Shown here one piece after another: positions 35,296-47,530 of a DNA stretch of 64,000 bases. The first letter of the stretch is position 1, and every line of letters starts with the position of its first letter. The DNA comes from Heterocephalus glaber (lineage: Eukaryota; Chordata; Mammalia; Rodentia; Bathyergidae): positions 12,429,281 through 12,493,280 of the forward strand of contig NW_004624734.1 of NCBI RefSeq assembly GCF_000247695.1, read 5' to 3'. The translations under genes were made by a program, and so were the position numbers. The notes under the pieces are model-generated. The model made no database searches. It was given only the letters and a program-made list of their open reading frames with translations, and was not told where the DNA came from.

Positions 35296-36556
35296 ATATG
35301 GTGCTGATATTTGACAAAGGTGCCAAAACATATCATGGAGGAAGGATAGCCTCTTTAACAAATGGAGCCGGAAAAACTGGCTATACACAGGCAGAAGATT
35401 AAATCTAGGCCCATATCTCTCACCATGTACTAAAAATAAAATAAAAATGGATCAAAGACCTAAATATTAAACAGAAGCACTTAATCTGCTGGAAGATAAA
35501 ATAGATAAAGCTCTTAAAGACATAGACATAAGTAAGGACTCTCTCAACAGAATTCCAACTGTGCAAGAAATAGTACCAAGAATCAATAAATACAGTCATA
35601 TCAAATTGAAAAGCTTCTGTACATCAAAAGATCCACCCAATAGAGTAAAGAGACAACTTACAGAAGGGGAAATTTTTTTGCTAGCTACTCTTTGGACAGA
35701 GAACTAATACCTAGAATATGCCAAGAACTCAAAAAATTAGACCCCTCAAATAAAAGACTCAATCAAAAAATGGGCAGTTAAAATGAGTAGATAATTCTCA
35801 GAAGTACAGATGGCCAGTTTAAAAAAAACCATTCAGTATCTCTGCCCTTTAGAGACATGCAAATCAAAACAACCCTGAGATTCTGTCTTATTCCAGGAAG
35901 AATGTCTATTATCAAGAAATCAAATAATAAATGCTAGTCAGGCTGCGAGGGAAAAAGGAACCCTTCTGCATTGTTGGTAGAAATGCAAACTAGTATAGCC
36001 ACTGTGGAAATCACTATGGCGATTCCTCCAAAAACTAAAACTAGAAGTTCCATTTGACTCAGCTATTCCCCTTCTAGGTATCTTCCCCAAAGAGTTAAAG
36101 GCATCATATTATAGAGATACATGCATACCTGTGTTTATAGCAGCAAAACTCCTAATATCTAAATTTTGGAAGCAGCCTATGTGTCAATCAACAGATGAAT
36201 GGATAAAGAAAATATGGCACTTATACACAATGGAGTACTACTGTGCCATAAAGGATAATTTGGATCATTTGTAGGAAAATAGGTGCAGCTTGAGACCATA
36301 ATTTTAAATGAAATAAATCAGACATATAAGGTTAAGTATCACATGGTTTCTCTTATATGAGAAACCCAACTTATAAGTAAATTAAAGAGCAAAATAAAAG
36401 TCACATAATAAGAAACAGGCAAATAGGTCCTTTGGAATTGGGCAGGGGACCAAGAAATAGAGGGAAGCAGGGAGTTGGGGAGGGGACATAAGATTAAAAA
36501 GTGTCACATACACAATATAATCATTAACGCAAACATGCACTAATAAAAATTTTAAA
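35296..36556 (+). mobile_element. 3' part of a twin-primed L1 (ORF2 end and 3' UTR)
   Basis: It starts with ORF2 sequence including [11 protein letters not shown] and NGAGKTGYTQAED, then continues through the L1 3' region to an A-rich end. The junction at 35295 switches orientation, and the whole 34983-36556 block is flanked by a 12-bp duplication. This is the signature of 5' inversion by twin priming. ORF2 is truncated and not functional. Confidence 0.9.
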
Positions 36557-36568
36557 AATGATAGTAAC
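36557..36568 (+). repeat. Right target-site duplication of twin-primed L1
   Basis: Exact copy of aatgatagtaac at 34971-34982. Confidence 0.85.
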
Positions 36569-36569
36569 T

Positions 36570-36770
36570 ACCACCACTGGCAATTACCATTTGCTCAATA
36601 TTTATTATGAACCAAGAACTGTGCAAATGAACTCTCACAGGGGTCTCAGGGGTTAGGCTTTATCTCTCCCCATTTTACAGACCACTCCACATGGTTAATG
36701 ATGGAACCAAGATTCAGATCCAGGCAGCCTGACTTTTCAGCTTGTTCTCTTAACCACTCTCTTATTCCTT
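36570..36770 (-). mobile_element. MIR SINE remnant
   Basis: Reverse MIR motifs: atttattatgaaccaagaac, ctctccccattttacagacc, then cagatccaggcagcctgact and cttaaccactctc. Confidence 0.75.
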
Positions 36771-37205
36771 TCTCACTTCTTTTAACAGTATGAATGTCCC
36801 GAGGGTAGGAACCATGCCTTTGTAGCCCTGCAGTGCCTAGCATAGACATGAGGAGGCAAGGCACATTCCTCTTTCCCAAAAAGTGTTCTTGATAAACTGG
36901 TTGCATAATTATGTAGCTTTTCCTTCTTTATATGCATCGGTTTGGTTTGAGTTGTTATCCTTGAGATTTCATTTGATTATCTGAAAAATGAACAAAAGGA
37001 ACTGCTTATGAAAATATGCAAAAGGAAGCCGATGCAGCATTTTATCACATGAAACTAGCAGGCAGTCCAGTTTCTGTGGTTTGATATGAATGCATGTGCT
37101 ATGCATCTTGCCTAGGAAGTTATACCACAATTCAGAATATTAGCCAAATAAATTATAAAAGCAAAACAGTTTAAAATTAATCAATGAAGTTTTATTATAC
37201 TTTTA

Positions 37206-37293
37206 CTTTTTTTTTTTTGGTACCGGGGATCAAACTCGGGACCTTGTGCTCGCAAGGCAGGCGCCAGAACCACTGAGCTAAATCCCTGGCCCA
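37206..37293 (-). mobile_element. tRNA-derived ID-like SINE
   Basis: Reversed, with ggtaccggggatcaaactcg and gagctaaatccctggccc. The 15-bp target duplication tttattatactttta is perfect at 37191-37205 and 37294-37308. Confidence 0.93.
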
Positions 37294-38080
37294 TTTATTA
37301 TACTTTTAACTGGGGCCAAGTTGCCAAAAGCAGGATTATACTTTGATTCATGTAGAAGCCCCTTTGAATCAATGATTGTGAGTTCAACATTGTGTTTTAT
37401 AAATTCCACCTTGCCCACATTCTCTGCTCTTTTTCTTGCCTTGCTTACACCTTGCTGCTGGAGGAAATCAAGGCAAAGAATCAATGAAATCCTGTACAAA
37501 TGTAGTGTGATGCCTCTTAAGGAAGAGTTCTGCTCTTCCTATTGCTTCTACCTGTCCCAGCCCTCAACCTAGTGATGGCTCATTGATCAACTCAGGCTCA
37601 CCCAGGAGATGAAGGCAGGTACTAGTACTAATAACCTTTGCTTGTGACTTAGAGTTTTACAGTTTCAGAACTGGTTATTAGTGGCTAGACTTGCATATTA
37701 CACTCTCCTGTTGTTCCTCATCATCCTCCTTTCTCCTTGTTCCATGTCCACTGCATCCTCCACCTCTGTTCTTCCCACCTACCAGTATGCCCCAGGAATG
37801 TTGACACCACTTTCCCATCTTCACTTAGACCCCATCCCTTTATCCAAGAGCCCCCACCTTTGGTTCTGACTTCTGTTGGAGGACCATAGCTGTTAAGTAG
37901 GCTCTAGTACTTGGACGTGCTCTTTGCCAATTTGAGACCTGAGGCTTACTTACCACTTGTCTTCTTTCTGCAGTGTATCTACCTCTCCTCAAAACATACA
38001 TCACTCATTCTACAATCATTGTGTGTGTGTGTGTATGTATGTTTTTCATCCAATGCAGTGTCTGAGACATGTCAGACCTC

Positions 38081-38374
38081 TGCTAGATTAATCACTTTCC
38101 CATCACTGGGACAAAATACCCTAAACCCACAACTTACATGGGGAAGAGGTTTAGTTTCAGTGGATTCATTCCATGGTCAGCTGGCTCCAGGGTATAACAG
38201 CATGGTGGAGGAAAGCTGTTCCCTGCATGACAGCCAGAAAGCAGAGAAAGAAGGGAGGAGGCAGGGATAATAACATACTCTTCCAAGTCACACTCGTAGT
38301 GACTCTCCCCTTCTGACCAGAACCCACCCCTGAGAATGATATTTCTGGGGACATTTTGAGTCTAAACTATAACA
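38081..38374 (-). mobile_element. MaLR-like LTR, reverse orientation
   Basis: Reverse-strand relative of the LTRs at 16727 and 18335: catcactgggacaaaatacc, then ggtcagctggctccagggt, gcatggtggaggaaagctgt, ending gagtctaaactataaca. Confidence 0.65.
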
Positions 38375-39339
38375 TCTGCTATCCACCTTCCTGAGTCCTC
38401 TTCTTTAGATTCCTCCTGTCTGCCTGAAACGCAGCATAAGGTCACATTCATATTTCAAATGGAGACCATGGTCACTAACTCTCTGAATTTTCTGGGCTAC
38501 TCAGACCCGTCTTCTCTATTCAGTTCCTGCTCTGAGCCTGTGTAATTCCAGAATGCTTTCTTTTTTAGGCTCAGGTCTGGCATCCCTGTAACTCAGGTCA
38601 TGTCATACCTTCTCTGCTTTCCAGGAGAATGCCAATTCAGCTGTCTTCAATTCCTTATCACAGAGTTGACACATAGTTGACATGTGTGCCATCAGAACCC
38701 CTCCTATTCCTGTCACCCAGACTCTTCTGCTGAACCTCAGAATTCTCAGTATAACACCCCAACCCAAATAAGAGTTGTCTCTAGTTGGTATTTTTGTAAG
38801 GATTTGTTCTCTTTGATCGCAGATCTTTCCACTCAGCCCACATTGAGGTGATCTTGCCTTCTGCTTCATGGAGAGAGGGGTATGACCTCTGCCTGGGCTC
38901 TCTTTACTGCTTCCTCTTCATCTGCAAAGTTTTCTGTATTCCTTCAATTTTGTTTCTAAGTGGAAAGGGTCTCTTCACTGCAGTCTGTCCTCACTTCCTT
39001 CTCTCCTTATTCATCTTCATCTCCCCTCCCTCCTCTTGTCCCTTCCTCCCCTTCCTTCCCTGAGTAATGCTTTTCCTTTGTTTTGGTCTCATCCCCTCCC
39101 TTTCTTTTGAGCTAAGACTTTTATCCATCTTATTTAGCCTTTCCTCATCTATTTATAACTTCCAAGCCTCTCTGCAGATATACCCTCCCCCTGGAGCTGC
39201 CTTCCCTAGCTACACCCCTCCAGTTATCCCTGGTCATTTTTCTCAGGGTTTATTGCTGTCAGCTTCTCAAAACCCTCAGCAGTCATCCTGGGAACCCTGT
39301 CCTTGATTGTCAGTCTTTCCTAGCCTTCTTTACATTGTA

Positions 39340-39470
39340 CAGTTCCATGGCCGATGACGATGGTTCCCATTCCTTGAACACCTACTGCACGTTACCTTAC
39401 TGAGTCCTTCTGGTGACCTCCGCATAAACTGGTGGTATTGCTACTCATTTTACAGATAAACCCAAGACTC
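39340..39470 (-). mobile_element. MIR SINE remnant
   Basis: Reverse MIR: ccttgaacacctactgcacg, then ctactcattttacagataaa. Confidence 0.55.
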
Positions 39471-39639
39471 CTTTTTTGCTAAGGCAAAGTGGAGTTTATT
39501 CTCAATTTGTTTTATGTTTTAGTTCAAAGGGAAAAAAAGTCATCAGGAACTGACAAATAATCCAAAAATTTTATTTGATAGTAATTATGTTGCTGGTCCT
39601 TGTTTATGATCAAGTGTTTTTATCACATCTCCAAATATT

Positions 39640-40000
39640 ATCTTTTGATTTAGGAATACCACTGCCTAATAATATCGTGAAGCAGACCAATCTTATGGTT
39701 AAAATAAATGTCTGAACTCCCATGTGCATTGCAGCATTATCCAAAGTAGCTGGGACGTGGAACAATCTGAGTGTCACCCACCAACAGATAAATGAATAAA
39801 GAAATAATGGGGTGTGTGTGTATAGCATGTAGATATTTTCCAGCCTTCAAGAAGAAGGAAATCAAAGGGAAATAAGCTAGACTCAGAAAGAGAAATAACA
39901 CATAATATTATTTACATACTGAATCTAAAAGAGTCAACCTTAGAGAAATAGAAGGTAGAACGGTGGTTGTCAGAGGCTGGGAATTAAGGGAAAAGGGAAG
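39640..40000 (+). mobile_element. L1M 3' region fragment
   Basis: Characteristic order: gcagcattatccaaagtagc, accaacagataaatgaataa, aaataagctagactcagaaa, then gtggttgtcagaggctggga, as in old mammalian L1 3' UTRs. Confidence 0.75.
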
Positions 40001-41519
40001 GCTTGTTAAAAATTGTCTCCTTCACTGGGCTTCCAATAGCAGATTTAGACTTAGAGACTTTAAAAAATATGAAATAGACTACAAATGCATTTAGGGATTT
40101 AAACTGCTGTTATCACAAAATTATTATAGTAATTTTAAACTCTATCAAGAAATTTTTAATGGAACCCTGCCATAAGAGTCAAATTCAGTCATTTGGATGG
40201 AACTTTCTTTTTCTTTCTCTCTTGTACATTGTCTAGTAGAGAAGTCTGCCGTGGTTGTTGCCATTCACTGTACAGATTATAAATTTGCCATGACAACAAG
40301 TGGCTAGATGTACTTTTCGTAGATAATATGTATCCACAAGTAGGTTGTTTGGGGAAAGAGAATTGGACTTAGTTCTTCGGGGATACTTATTTCACAAGCT
40401 GATTCATTGTGCAGACATCAGACTTGGACCCTAAGGGCTCAGCTGTGCTCTCTACACTGGTAGCTATTGCTAGACGTGGAAAGGTAATTAAGCCATGTGT
40501 GTTGATGTGTCAGATGGCAATATTTATCTTTGAGAAATGAATCTTGGTATAAAAAGTTCAAAATTTTTAAAAATGTGGAATTTTCTCCTGAGTCATTTGT
40601 ATTTCCAATTTTACTAATACTGTATCTGATATAAACACTTTAGGCCCGGATAGTATTTGATGCCATAGTTCACTGTGTCTTTTTATTTCTAATTTTCATT
40701 ATACTTCTCTATCTTTGCTTTCTAGTATGGGTCTATGGTAGAATAAATCAGATTAGCTCTAGTGGGTAGAGTTAGTTTTTTCTGCTACCCAAAATGTACC
40801 TCCTTTTTTGGGAACAAGCCAGAATGGATTATTATTAATTTGATTGACAAAGAAATGCATTTCTAATTTTATTTAGTGACTTAAATTATTTTAAATGTGA
40901 AATAAATTTATGTTCCTCTCTCCATGAAGAAAACAGATTGCCAAGCTTGCATGTAGTAGATCTCTTTGTCCAGTTGGTGGTGCTAAAAACTCTGTTAAGA
41001 AACTAATTGGAAGAAGAGGTTAACTCGGAGCCTTTCCTTAATAATGTGTTTTGAAAAATTAGTGCCCCAAATATATGCGCAAATTACTACATTTCTTAGG
41101 GTTAGGAAACAAACAAAATCTCTCAGATGGCCATCAAAACATATTTCTACTAAACTCCTGTAGCGATGTCACTGGCCAATGTTAATAGTCACATATTGGA
41201 AATTGCATGGTTGTGAGGCATTTGACTATCCTGGAACAGCCTTTAGCCTTCCGGGAAATGAAAGTGTGGGCAGTAATGTATGCAAGAGAAGTACAGTAAT
41301 ACTCTGGGTTTTATTTATGTGTCAAGTTTTGATTTTAAAAATATCGATCGATTATGTTATTATTACTAATCTTTAAAACTATAAATGTGTTCCTATGACA
41401 GGAAGAATTTTACTGTTTAGGGGTTAGGTTTTAGTTTCTTTTAGCATCCCCTCCCTGTTTTAGTCTTGTAGAAGTCCAAATGGAGTAATAGTCTGTTAGC
41501 TGATTGTGTCCTGAGTTTC

Positions 41520-41690
41520 AGTCCTTAGAGTCAGAGAGGCTGGGTTTTGAATTTATCCACATATGTCATAATTGTTCCATAATTACTTAGATTTTCTACA
41601 GCTCAGTTTCCCCAGCTCGTAAAATAGGGATAATGACATTTCTTCCCAGAGTTGGTGTAGGCATTGCATGGGATGACAGATACACTGGTC
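41520..41690 (+). mobile_element. MIR SINE remnant
   Basis: Forward MIR: gagtcagagaggctgggttt, then ctcagtttccccagctcgta and aaaatagggataatgac. Confidence 0.7.
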
Positions 41691-42165
41691 ATGTGTTCCT
41701 TACCTGTTGTTTACCCCATGCTTTCCTGGTTAGAAGCAGAGACTTAGTTTTTCTAGAGCTTCTAGCACACCCTGAGGACTCAGTGAGGGCCTTGGGACAG
41801 GAGGCCACCTCGAGTCTCACCGTGACTCATTCTTCCATAACAGAAAGCTATTTCTAGGTTTCAGAGATCCCTAAGGATTTTATATTCACAAAAGAGATAC
41901 TCGTGTATATTTTGTCTCCAGAAAATTGCCTATCTGGAGATATTTATATGTTGGTCTGAAGCTATCTAAATGTTTGGTTGGAGAAAGGAATACAAGGTTG
42001 CTGGAAGGTGTAGCAAAGGTGGCACTAAGAGTTTGTTCACCCATGTATTTCTGTGTTCCACAGACTTCTATTGAGTGTTACTTTTGCTGTTTCTTGGACT
42101 TGCGAAGATGAACCTCAGGATGGTATGACATGTCTCTGAGGACTGTGAACTTCAAGAAGCAAGAT

Positions 42166-42270
42166 ATAGGGCGGGGGATTTAGCTCAGTGGTTTCGCCGC
42201 CTGCTGCGCAAGCGCAAGGACCCGAGTTCGATCCCTGGTACCAAAAAAATAAATAAATTAAATTTAAAAA
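42166..42270 (+). mobile_element. tRNA-derived ID-like SINE
   Basis: It is of the subfamily with tttcgccgcctgctgcgcaa. A and B boxes are intact and the tail has become (AAAT)n. The target duplication aagaagcaagat is perfect at 42154-42165 and 42271-42282. Confidence 0.93.
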
Positions 42271-42649
42271 AAGAAGCAAGATGCTTCCTGCTAGGCGGGA
42301 ATTGATAGGCAGCCCTTATGACTTAAATGTAAATAATCATTACAATATTATACAAGTCAGTTATAGGATTGTTTACCCATTTTTAAAAATATTTAAAAAC
42401 ATAGAGTTTTATTAAACTTTTCATCTTTCGTGTTTGGAGGATTGAAACAAGTTGGAAGAAGCCTTCTATTGCATAGTAAAATCACAAAACAATTTTAAAA
42501 TATAACTGTTGGGCATGGTTTTTAATATTTGTTTTTGGACTAGCACAACTAACATCTTTGGATAGATTTGATTGATAGAGTCAGACTTTTGAGTTTTAAC
42601 TGATTACAGCATCCTGGAATTAGATGAAGGAAGAGACTTTTAAGAATCC

Positions 42650-42775
42650 ACACACACCATCTTATTTTGTAGCTAAGAAAATGGAGGGTGATCTAACTTC
42701 CATGTCTTACCCAAGATCACACAGACCTGAGCCCAAACTTGGTCTCCTGACTTCCAGTCCTATGCAACTGGATTA
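42650..42775 (-). mobile_element. MIR SINE remnant
   Basis: Reverse MIR: gctaagaaaatggagggtga, then cccaagatcacacagacctg and ctcctgacttccag. Confidence 0.65.
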
Positions 42776-44119
42776 TTTTTCAATCTTTGCCTCTACACAT
42801 TGAGCCATTTTCAGTGTAAATAAAAACAAAGTGTATACTTGTTTTGCCTCAGTAAACTTTCATACTAAATATGGAGTACATTTCTACCCAATTATTAGAA
42901 TGAAAACTTTGTTTCTGAGGCAGCTAATGAAGGAGCTCCTACATCCATTCAGAGCAGAGCTAGGGGAGGCAGAGCACACAGGCCCAAGGTGTGTGGTTCT
43001 CAGCCAGAGCCAGAGTGGCTGCTTGTACCCCATGGAAGCAGTTAGGGCTTTCGTTCCCTGTCTGCCTTGCCTGCTTCTTGTTTCTTGCTAGATGAATGGC
43101 ATCATATGCCGCAGGTGTATTAGTAATTTCTGAGTTTGTTCCTCACTAGAAATGACCTCACTGTTTTGTGCTTCTTTTCCATAATTATACAGTAACAGGA
43201 AAATAAACCGGCTCCAAGTACAGCCCATAGCAGAAATCTTGTGCTCTTTATGCAAGTTTGATTTATAGACGTGTACTGTAGAGCAGAGTGACTATGAAAC
43301 ATTCATCTTCCCATTGCTAGTTGCCATGGAAATGGAGTACACAGAGCAGTGTCATTCCAGTCTTGGTGATGCCTGCAGTAGTTTATTCCTTTGTTGTTCT
43401 TGTTTCTTAAGCAACTGCCTAGCCTTCTTTCATCATTACAGTTAATCATGCCCACGAGTTTTTATCTTTCATTGCACACAGAAAGTACCAAAAACGTGTG
43501 ACAAAAATAAGGAGAATTTAAATATTCTTGTGGCTTTAAATATGCATGTTTAATTTCCCCTCTTAGTCCCATTGGAAAAATAGGTCATGTAAAAAAGAAA
43601 AGCTCATATTAATGCACAGAAATTTCAATAAAGAGCAATATAGATATTTGAGGACAAAGCCAGGAGACCTGAAGTCACTCCAGATCCTGAGGTCTCCAAG
43701 TGTTTGGATCTAAATAACTCTGTATTTTAGATAATGCCACCCCCCCCCCCATCCCTTGAGGTATGTATCATGACCTCAACTCTCCTTTTGTTAGTCTCTT
43801 TAATGGCCTGAACAATCTAAATATTTGTTGGATGGACATGCTAGATGTTAAGGAGCAGAGATCATTATTCTTTAAAGGCTAATAAAGTTCAGTTTTTTTT
43901 TACAGCACAAATAAAAGGAATTCTAGTCTTTTAAAAAATGGAACCATTTTACCCCAGTTTTAGCTCACATAGTTCATAGCATATATTTTAACAACAACTA
44001 CTAAATGTGTGTTGATCATCTACTGCCCTATTTTGTTGGATCTCTGGCCATTCTGTTGGCTAAAGGAACATGTTCTAAAATAAATGGGTTTAAATTACTG
44101 CTCCAATTCTTGTTAGCTA

Positions 44120-44275
44120 TGAGACTGTTGAAAAGTATGTCAACTTGTCTTAGTTTCCCCATCTGTAGAGTAGCTATAAAATTAAGATGGGCTTTTGGAG
44201 TCCTAACTGTGGAAATGCATGCAAAGGACTTAGCTCTTGCCTGGTACAGGATGAATGCTCAGTCAGTAGGGACAG
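44120..44275 (+). mobile_element. MIR SINE remnant
   Basis: Forward MIR: cttagtttccccatctgtag, then gaaatgcatgcaaaggactt and tgcctggtacaggatgaatg. Confidence 0.65.
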
Positions 44276-44589
44276 CAGTCGTGGTGTTGGTGGTCATTTT
44301 GCTATGACTACTAAAGACCAAATCAGAGTGGAGAACTGTGCTGTCTTCCAATTGACCTACATCAGTTCCAGCCTGAAAGCCAGGAGACTGTTTACAGACT
44401 CCAAGGTCACAAGACCATTGCCAGTGATTTGTTTTACTTGGGGTACATGGACTTGTTTCCTCCTAACACTTTGCATACAAGAAGGAAGAGGTGTTTACTG
44501 TGGTCTTTTTATCTACAAATTGAGAAGAGAAGGCTGCCACAAGCAGTCCTTGGTAGTGCATATTTGTCATCTATAACCTTGGTTTGATT

Positions 44590-44712
44590 TCTTTTTTTTT
44601 TTTTTAATGCAGGGGTCTCACTAAGTTTCTCAGGCTGGCTTCAAATTCATAATCCTCCTGTTTCATCCTCCCAAGTAGCCAAGATTATAGGCATGTGTCA
44701 TTGTGCCTAGCT
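44590..44712 (-). mobile_element. B1-related SINE without the internal duplication
   Basis: Reversed: a T tract, caggggtctcactaagtttc, then tcaggctggcttcaaattca and ggcatgtgtcattgtgccta. The segment that is duplicated in true B1 is present only once, so it is either an older proto-B1 or a B1-dID left half. Confidence 0.75.
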
Positions 44713-45759
44713 TGGGTTTGAGTCTCACCAGGAGCTGGGTGTGAAACAAATTGGGAGGAAGTGGGTTGTTTGGACATGTCGTGGAGAAGGTTCTCATACT
44801 TGCTCAGAGCCTGAAATAGCATCTAATCTGCTGCCTTTCTGTCCCCATACTCCCTTTGTTACTCTACAGTGACTGCAGTGTTCCCTCATCCTTTCTAGAA
44901 TTGAAGTTTTCCAAACTGGTGGCAGAAGCATTCTTTGTTGAAATTCATTCTCCTTGGCAGTCCTCCAGGGCACACAGCAATTCCTATTTATTTGATTTAG
45001 CTTTTGTTTGGTTAGCCTTGTATTTTGTCTGTTTTGCTTTGTGAAGTTCTTTTTCCCCCAAATTTTCATGTTTAAATCCCTTTCTTTTTATTTTACCAGC
45101 TTGCTTCATAGTATTGCTAAAAGTTGTTTGCTTTAAGCTATTACAAAATGAGTAGTCTTGGATTAATTTGTCTTTTTCCCCCCAAGTCTGATCCATAGCA
45201 TGTATACTAGGTGCAGCTTTGTGAATGATTCAAACAAAGTAGCATTTACAGTTTGCCCTTTGCCACATTCTAATATTATCCACAGTGTCCCTATATTCCT
45301 TGTTTAGCTCTTTATTTTCCCCAGTTGACTAGTTGGTAAGCTCATGTCAGTTCCAAAGAGGTAGAAGTAGTGTAACCTCTTCGAATCCTTTGCTTTCCCA
45401 CTGCTGTCATTCTTCCTTTTTCCTTTGAGTATCCCAGTTACTTCACAGCCGATCCCCAGATTATAAAACTGAGCCCAACTCTCATGCCTTCTACGTGAAG
45501 CTTGCAATACGCTAAGTGATTGGGGTACTCTATAAAAACCAAGTTTTGGTTGATTACACTCTTCAGTGACTGAAATGTAGGCCCTCTGTAGACATTTTGA
45601 AAACTTTTTGCAAGCTGATTGTCTGGGTGGTCTTCACTTTATGTGGCCATCGTGCACTTTTGTCTTATCTTTGCCCCTCGGTGACTGTTGGAGGTATTTG
45701 AGCCCTGTGTTCTTCTCTTCTCAGCTTACATCTTCCTTTGTTTTGGAAACATATTTGTT

Positions 45760-45960
45760 GGCATCTTCAACATTGAAGACAGTGAGACTGTACAAAAGTA
45801 AACAAGACAGACCCTGTTCAGCCCCCTAGGAACTTCCAGTCTAGTTGGGGAGATAGATAGTTAGAATTCAAGATGATTCATTTTGAAAGATGACTTCAAA
45901 GTATTGTGGACAGAAAAGAGGCTTAATGAAGGCTGGGATGAGGCACCGAGGCCGACTTCA
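45760..45960 (-). mobile_element. Possible L2 3' fragment
   Basis: gaccctgttcagccccctag and a gtctagttggggagatagat-type segment resemble the reverse L2 pattern seen more clearly at 54463-55005. Weak. Confidence 0.4.
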
Positions 45961-46499
45961 GAGGAATAGTAGTGTGGAGAATGAATTATAATGTGCTATG
46001 AGTAGCCTCTATCTGGATTGATCCTAGATCCCATTCCCAAACTCAGCCTTTACCCTCACAATGTTTGTCCAGCTCAGCATGTGCAGTTTATTGCATTTTC
46101 TGAAGTAGAATGAGGGCCTGTTTTCAAATGAGGGCTAGCTTCCTATTTGGAAGGCCATGACTCTGGTGTCTCCCAAGCTCTGGACTTGCTGTTGCTTTAA
46201 AATGAATGTATCCTCTGCAGTGCCCACTGGATCTTTGTTTCCGAGAGAGTACACAGTTTTGCCTTCTAGCTTGGGTCCCCTATTTTGGTGTCAGCCTAGA
46301 TCTAGCCAGCATTCAGTGATCTCCCTTAACTCCTAAAACTCGTCGCACAGTTGGCCCTTCCTGCCCAGCCAGGCCAGATCTGCACCTCAGGGAATTCCCC
46401 TAGTCCTCTTTTTTCTCACTGGCAGTTGATTATCCCAGATACTTCACATCTGATCCTCCTTGATGCCCATATAGAACAATACATTTGAGATGATTGATT

Positions 46500-46880
46500 G
46501 GATAAGATGAGTTGAACTAGCTGGTAAATTTTGAGCAAGTTAATTAACCTCTCTGTTCCTTTGTTTCCTTGTAAAGCTGCCCATACTAAGAGAACCTACA
46601 TCAGTGATGGCAAACCTTTTAGAGAAGAGTGCCCAAATTGGAACCCACAACCCACTTACTTATCCAAAAGTGCCAACACTGCAATTAAACCCAAATACTG
46701 AGGTTTTAGTTTAGAAAAAGCAACTCATATATTAACATATTTTGTCTTAAAAATAACATGGGCCATAGGTTCACCACCACTGACCTACATCATAGAGCTG
46801 TTTGGAGTACTAAATGAGTGAACCTGTATATAATCACGATACCTGGCCTACAATGAGCACCCACTGTTTGTTGTTTTGAT
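46500..46880 (+). mobile_element. MIR SINE, split by a hAT MITE
   Basis: Forward MIR: gagcaagttaattaacctct and cctttgtttccttgtaaag before the break at 46601. It resumes with catagagctgtttggagtac and tacctggcctacaatgagca after it. Confidence 0.7.
46602..46782. mobile_element. Complete hAT-type MITE (181 bp) with 8-bp target duplication
   Basis: The left end cagtgatggcaaacct and the right end aggttcaccaccactg form imperfect terminal inverted repeats. The 8-bp direct repeat acctacat flanks the element exactly (46594-46601 and 46783-46790); an 8-bp duplication is the hallmark of hAT transposition. It is non-autonomous with no coding capacity. The ends and internal parts (gagtgcccaaattggaaccc, tactgaggttttagtttaga) resemble, from memory, OposCharlie-type elements of reptiles and some mammals, a group known for horizontal transfer. 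That family name is unverified. Confidence 0.88.
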
Positions 46881-47079
46881 TAAAGTGTCTAGACTTTATC
46901 CTAGAGCAAGTGGCAGGAGAATATAAAAGTTTTCCAACTTCAGAAATAATTGATCATGACCAAATGGGTTTTAATCTTGAAAGATCTGTTCCTCTTTACT
47001 GTGAATACTTGACAGATGATAGTAATATCACACCCTGCCCAGCTGGAGGGCTATTATGGTGAATTAGCAGATGTGAGGG

Positions 47080-47530
47080 AGTGATAAAAATAGCTGATTC
47101 ATATTAAATGCTTAGAGCATGCCAAGCCCTGTTCAAAATACTGTACAGTGGACCCTCAAGCTACGACCTGCCTGACATATGAACAGCTTGGGTTAATTAG
47201 GTTAATGGAAGATTAATCTGCCCCTTGTTATCTATAGCGTGTACCCAGGTAAACGTCCAGGTCTCAGCTGTATTGACTTACAACCAACTTGAGTTACAAC
47301 CAGCCCTTTGGAACCGATCAAGTTCGTAAGTCAAGGCCCACTGTATTTGCATTGACTCATTTTAATCTCACAACAACCCCATGTGAAATGGCTCCTGTGA
47401 TTATTTCATTTCACAGGTGAGGAAACTAAAGTACAAAGCAGCTCAATAATCTGGGTGAGCCCACGTTAACTGGTAGAATTTGTCTTAAGGCAAATAACCC
47501 CATCATGCAAGTGAAAGCCTTTGCCTTTCT
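47080..47530 (-). mobile_element. MIR SINE, split by a pogo-type MITE
   Basis: Reverse MIR: gcttagagcatgccaagccc and tgttcaaaatact before 47145, then ttgcattgactcattttaat, ctcacaacaaccccatgtga and cacaggtgaggaaactaaag after 47344. Confidence 0.8.
47146..47343. mobile_element. Complete pogo/Tigger-type MITE (198 bp)
   Basis: The element is flanked by TA (47144-47145 and 47344-47345). The left end cagtggaccctcaagctacg and right end cgtaagtcaaggcccactg form terminal inverted repeats of about 20 bp. TA target plus CAGT-type ends fit the pogo/Tigger branch of Tc1-mariner transposons. It is non-autonomous. A truncated relative lies at 25346-25507. Confidence 0.88.

Noticed and set aside
37278..37499. 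Minus-strand 73-residue open frame with ordinary-looking composition
   Set aside because: It has no recognised family, begins in an ID SINE at one end, and has no splice or promoter signals; it is probably a chance frame.
40010..40090. Possible EFCAB11 terminal exon (gtctccttcac and gactttaaaaaatatg segments)
   Set aside because: There is no splice acceptor or open frame across both segments, and the block is the tail of an L1M 3' region.
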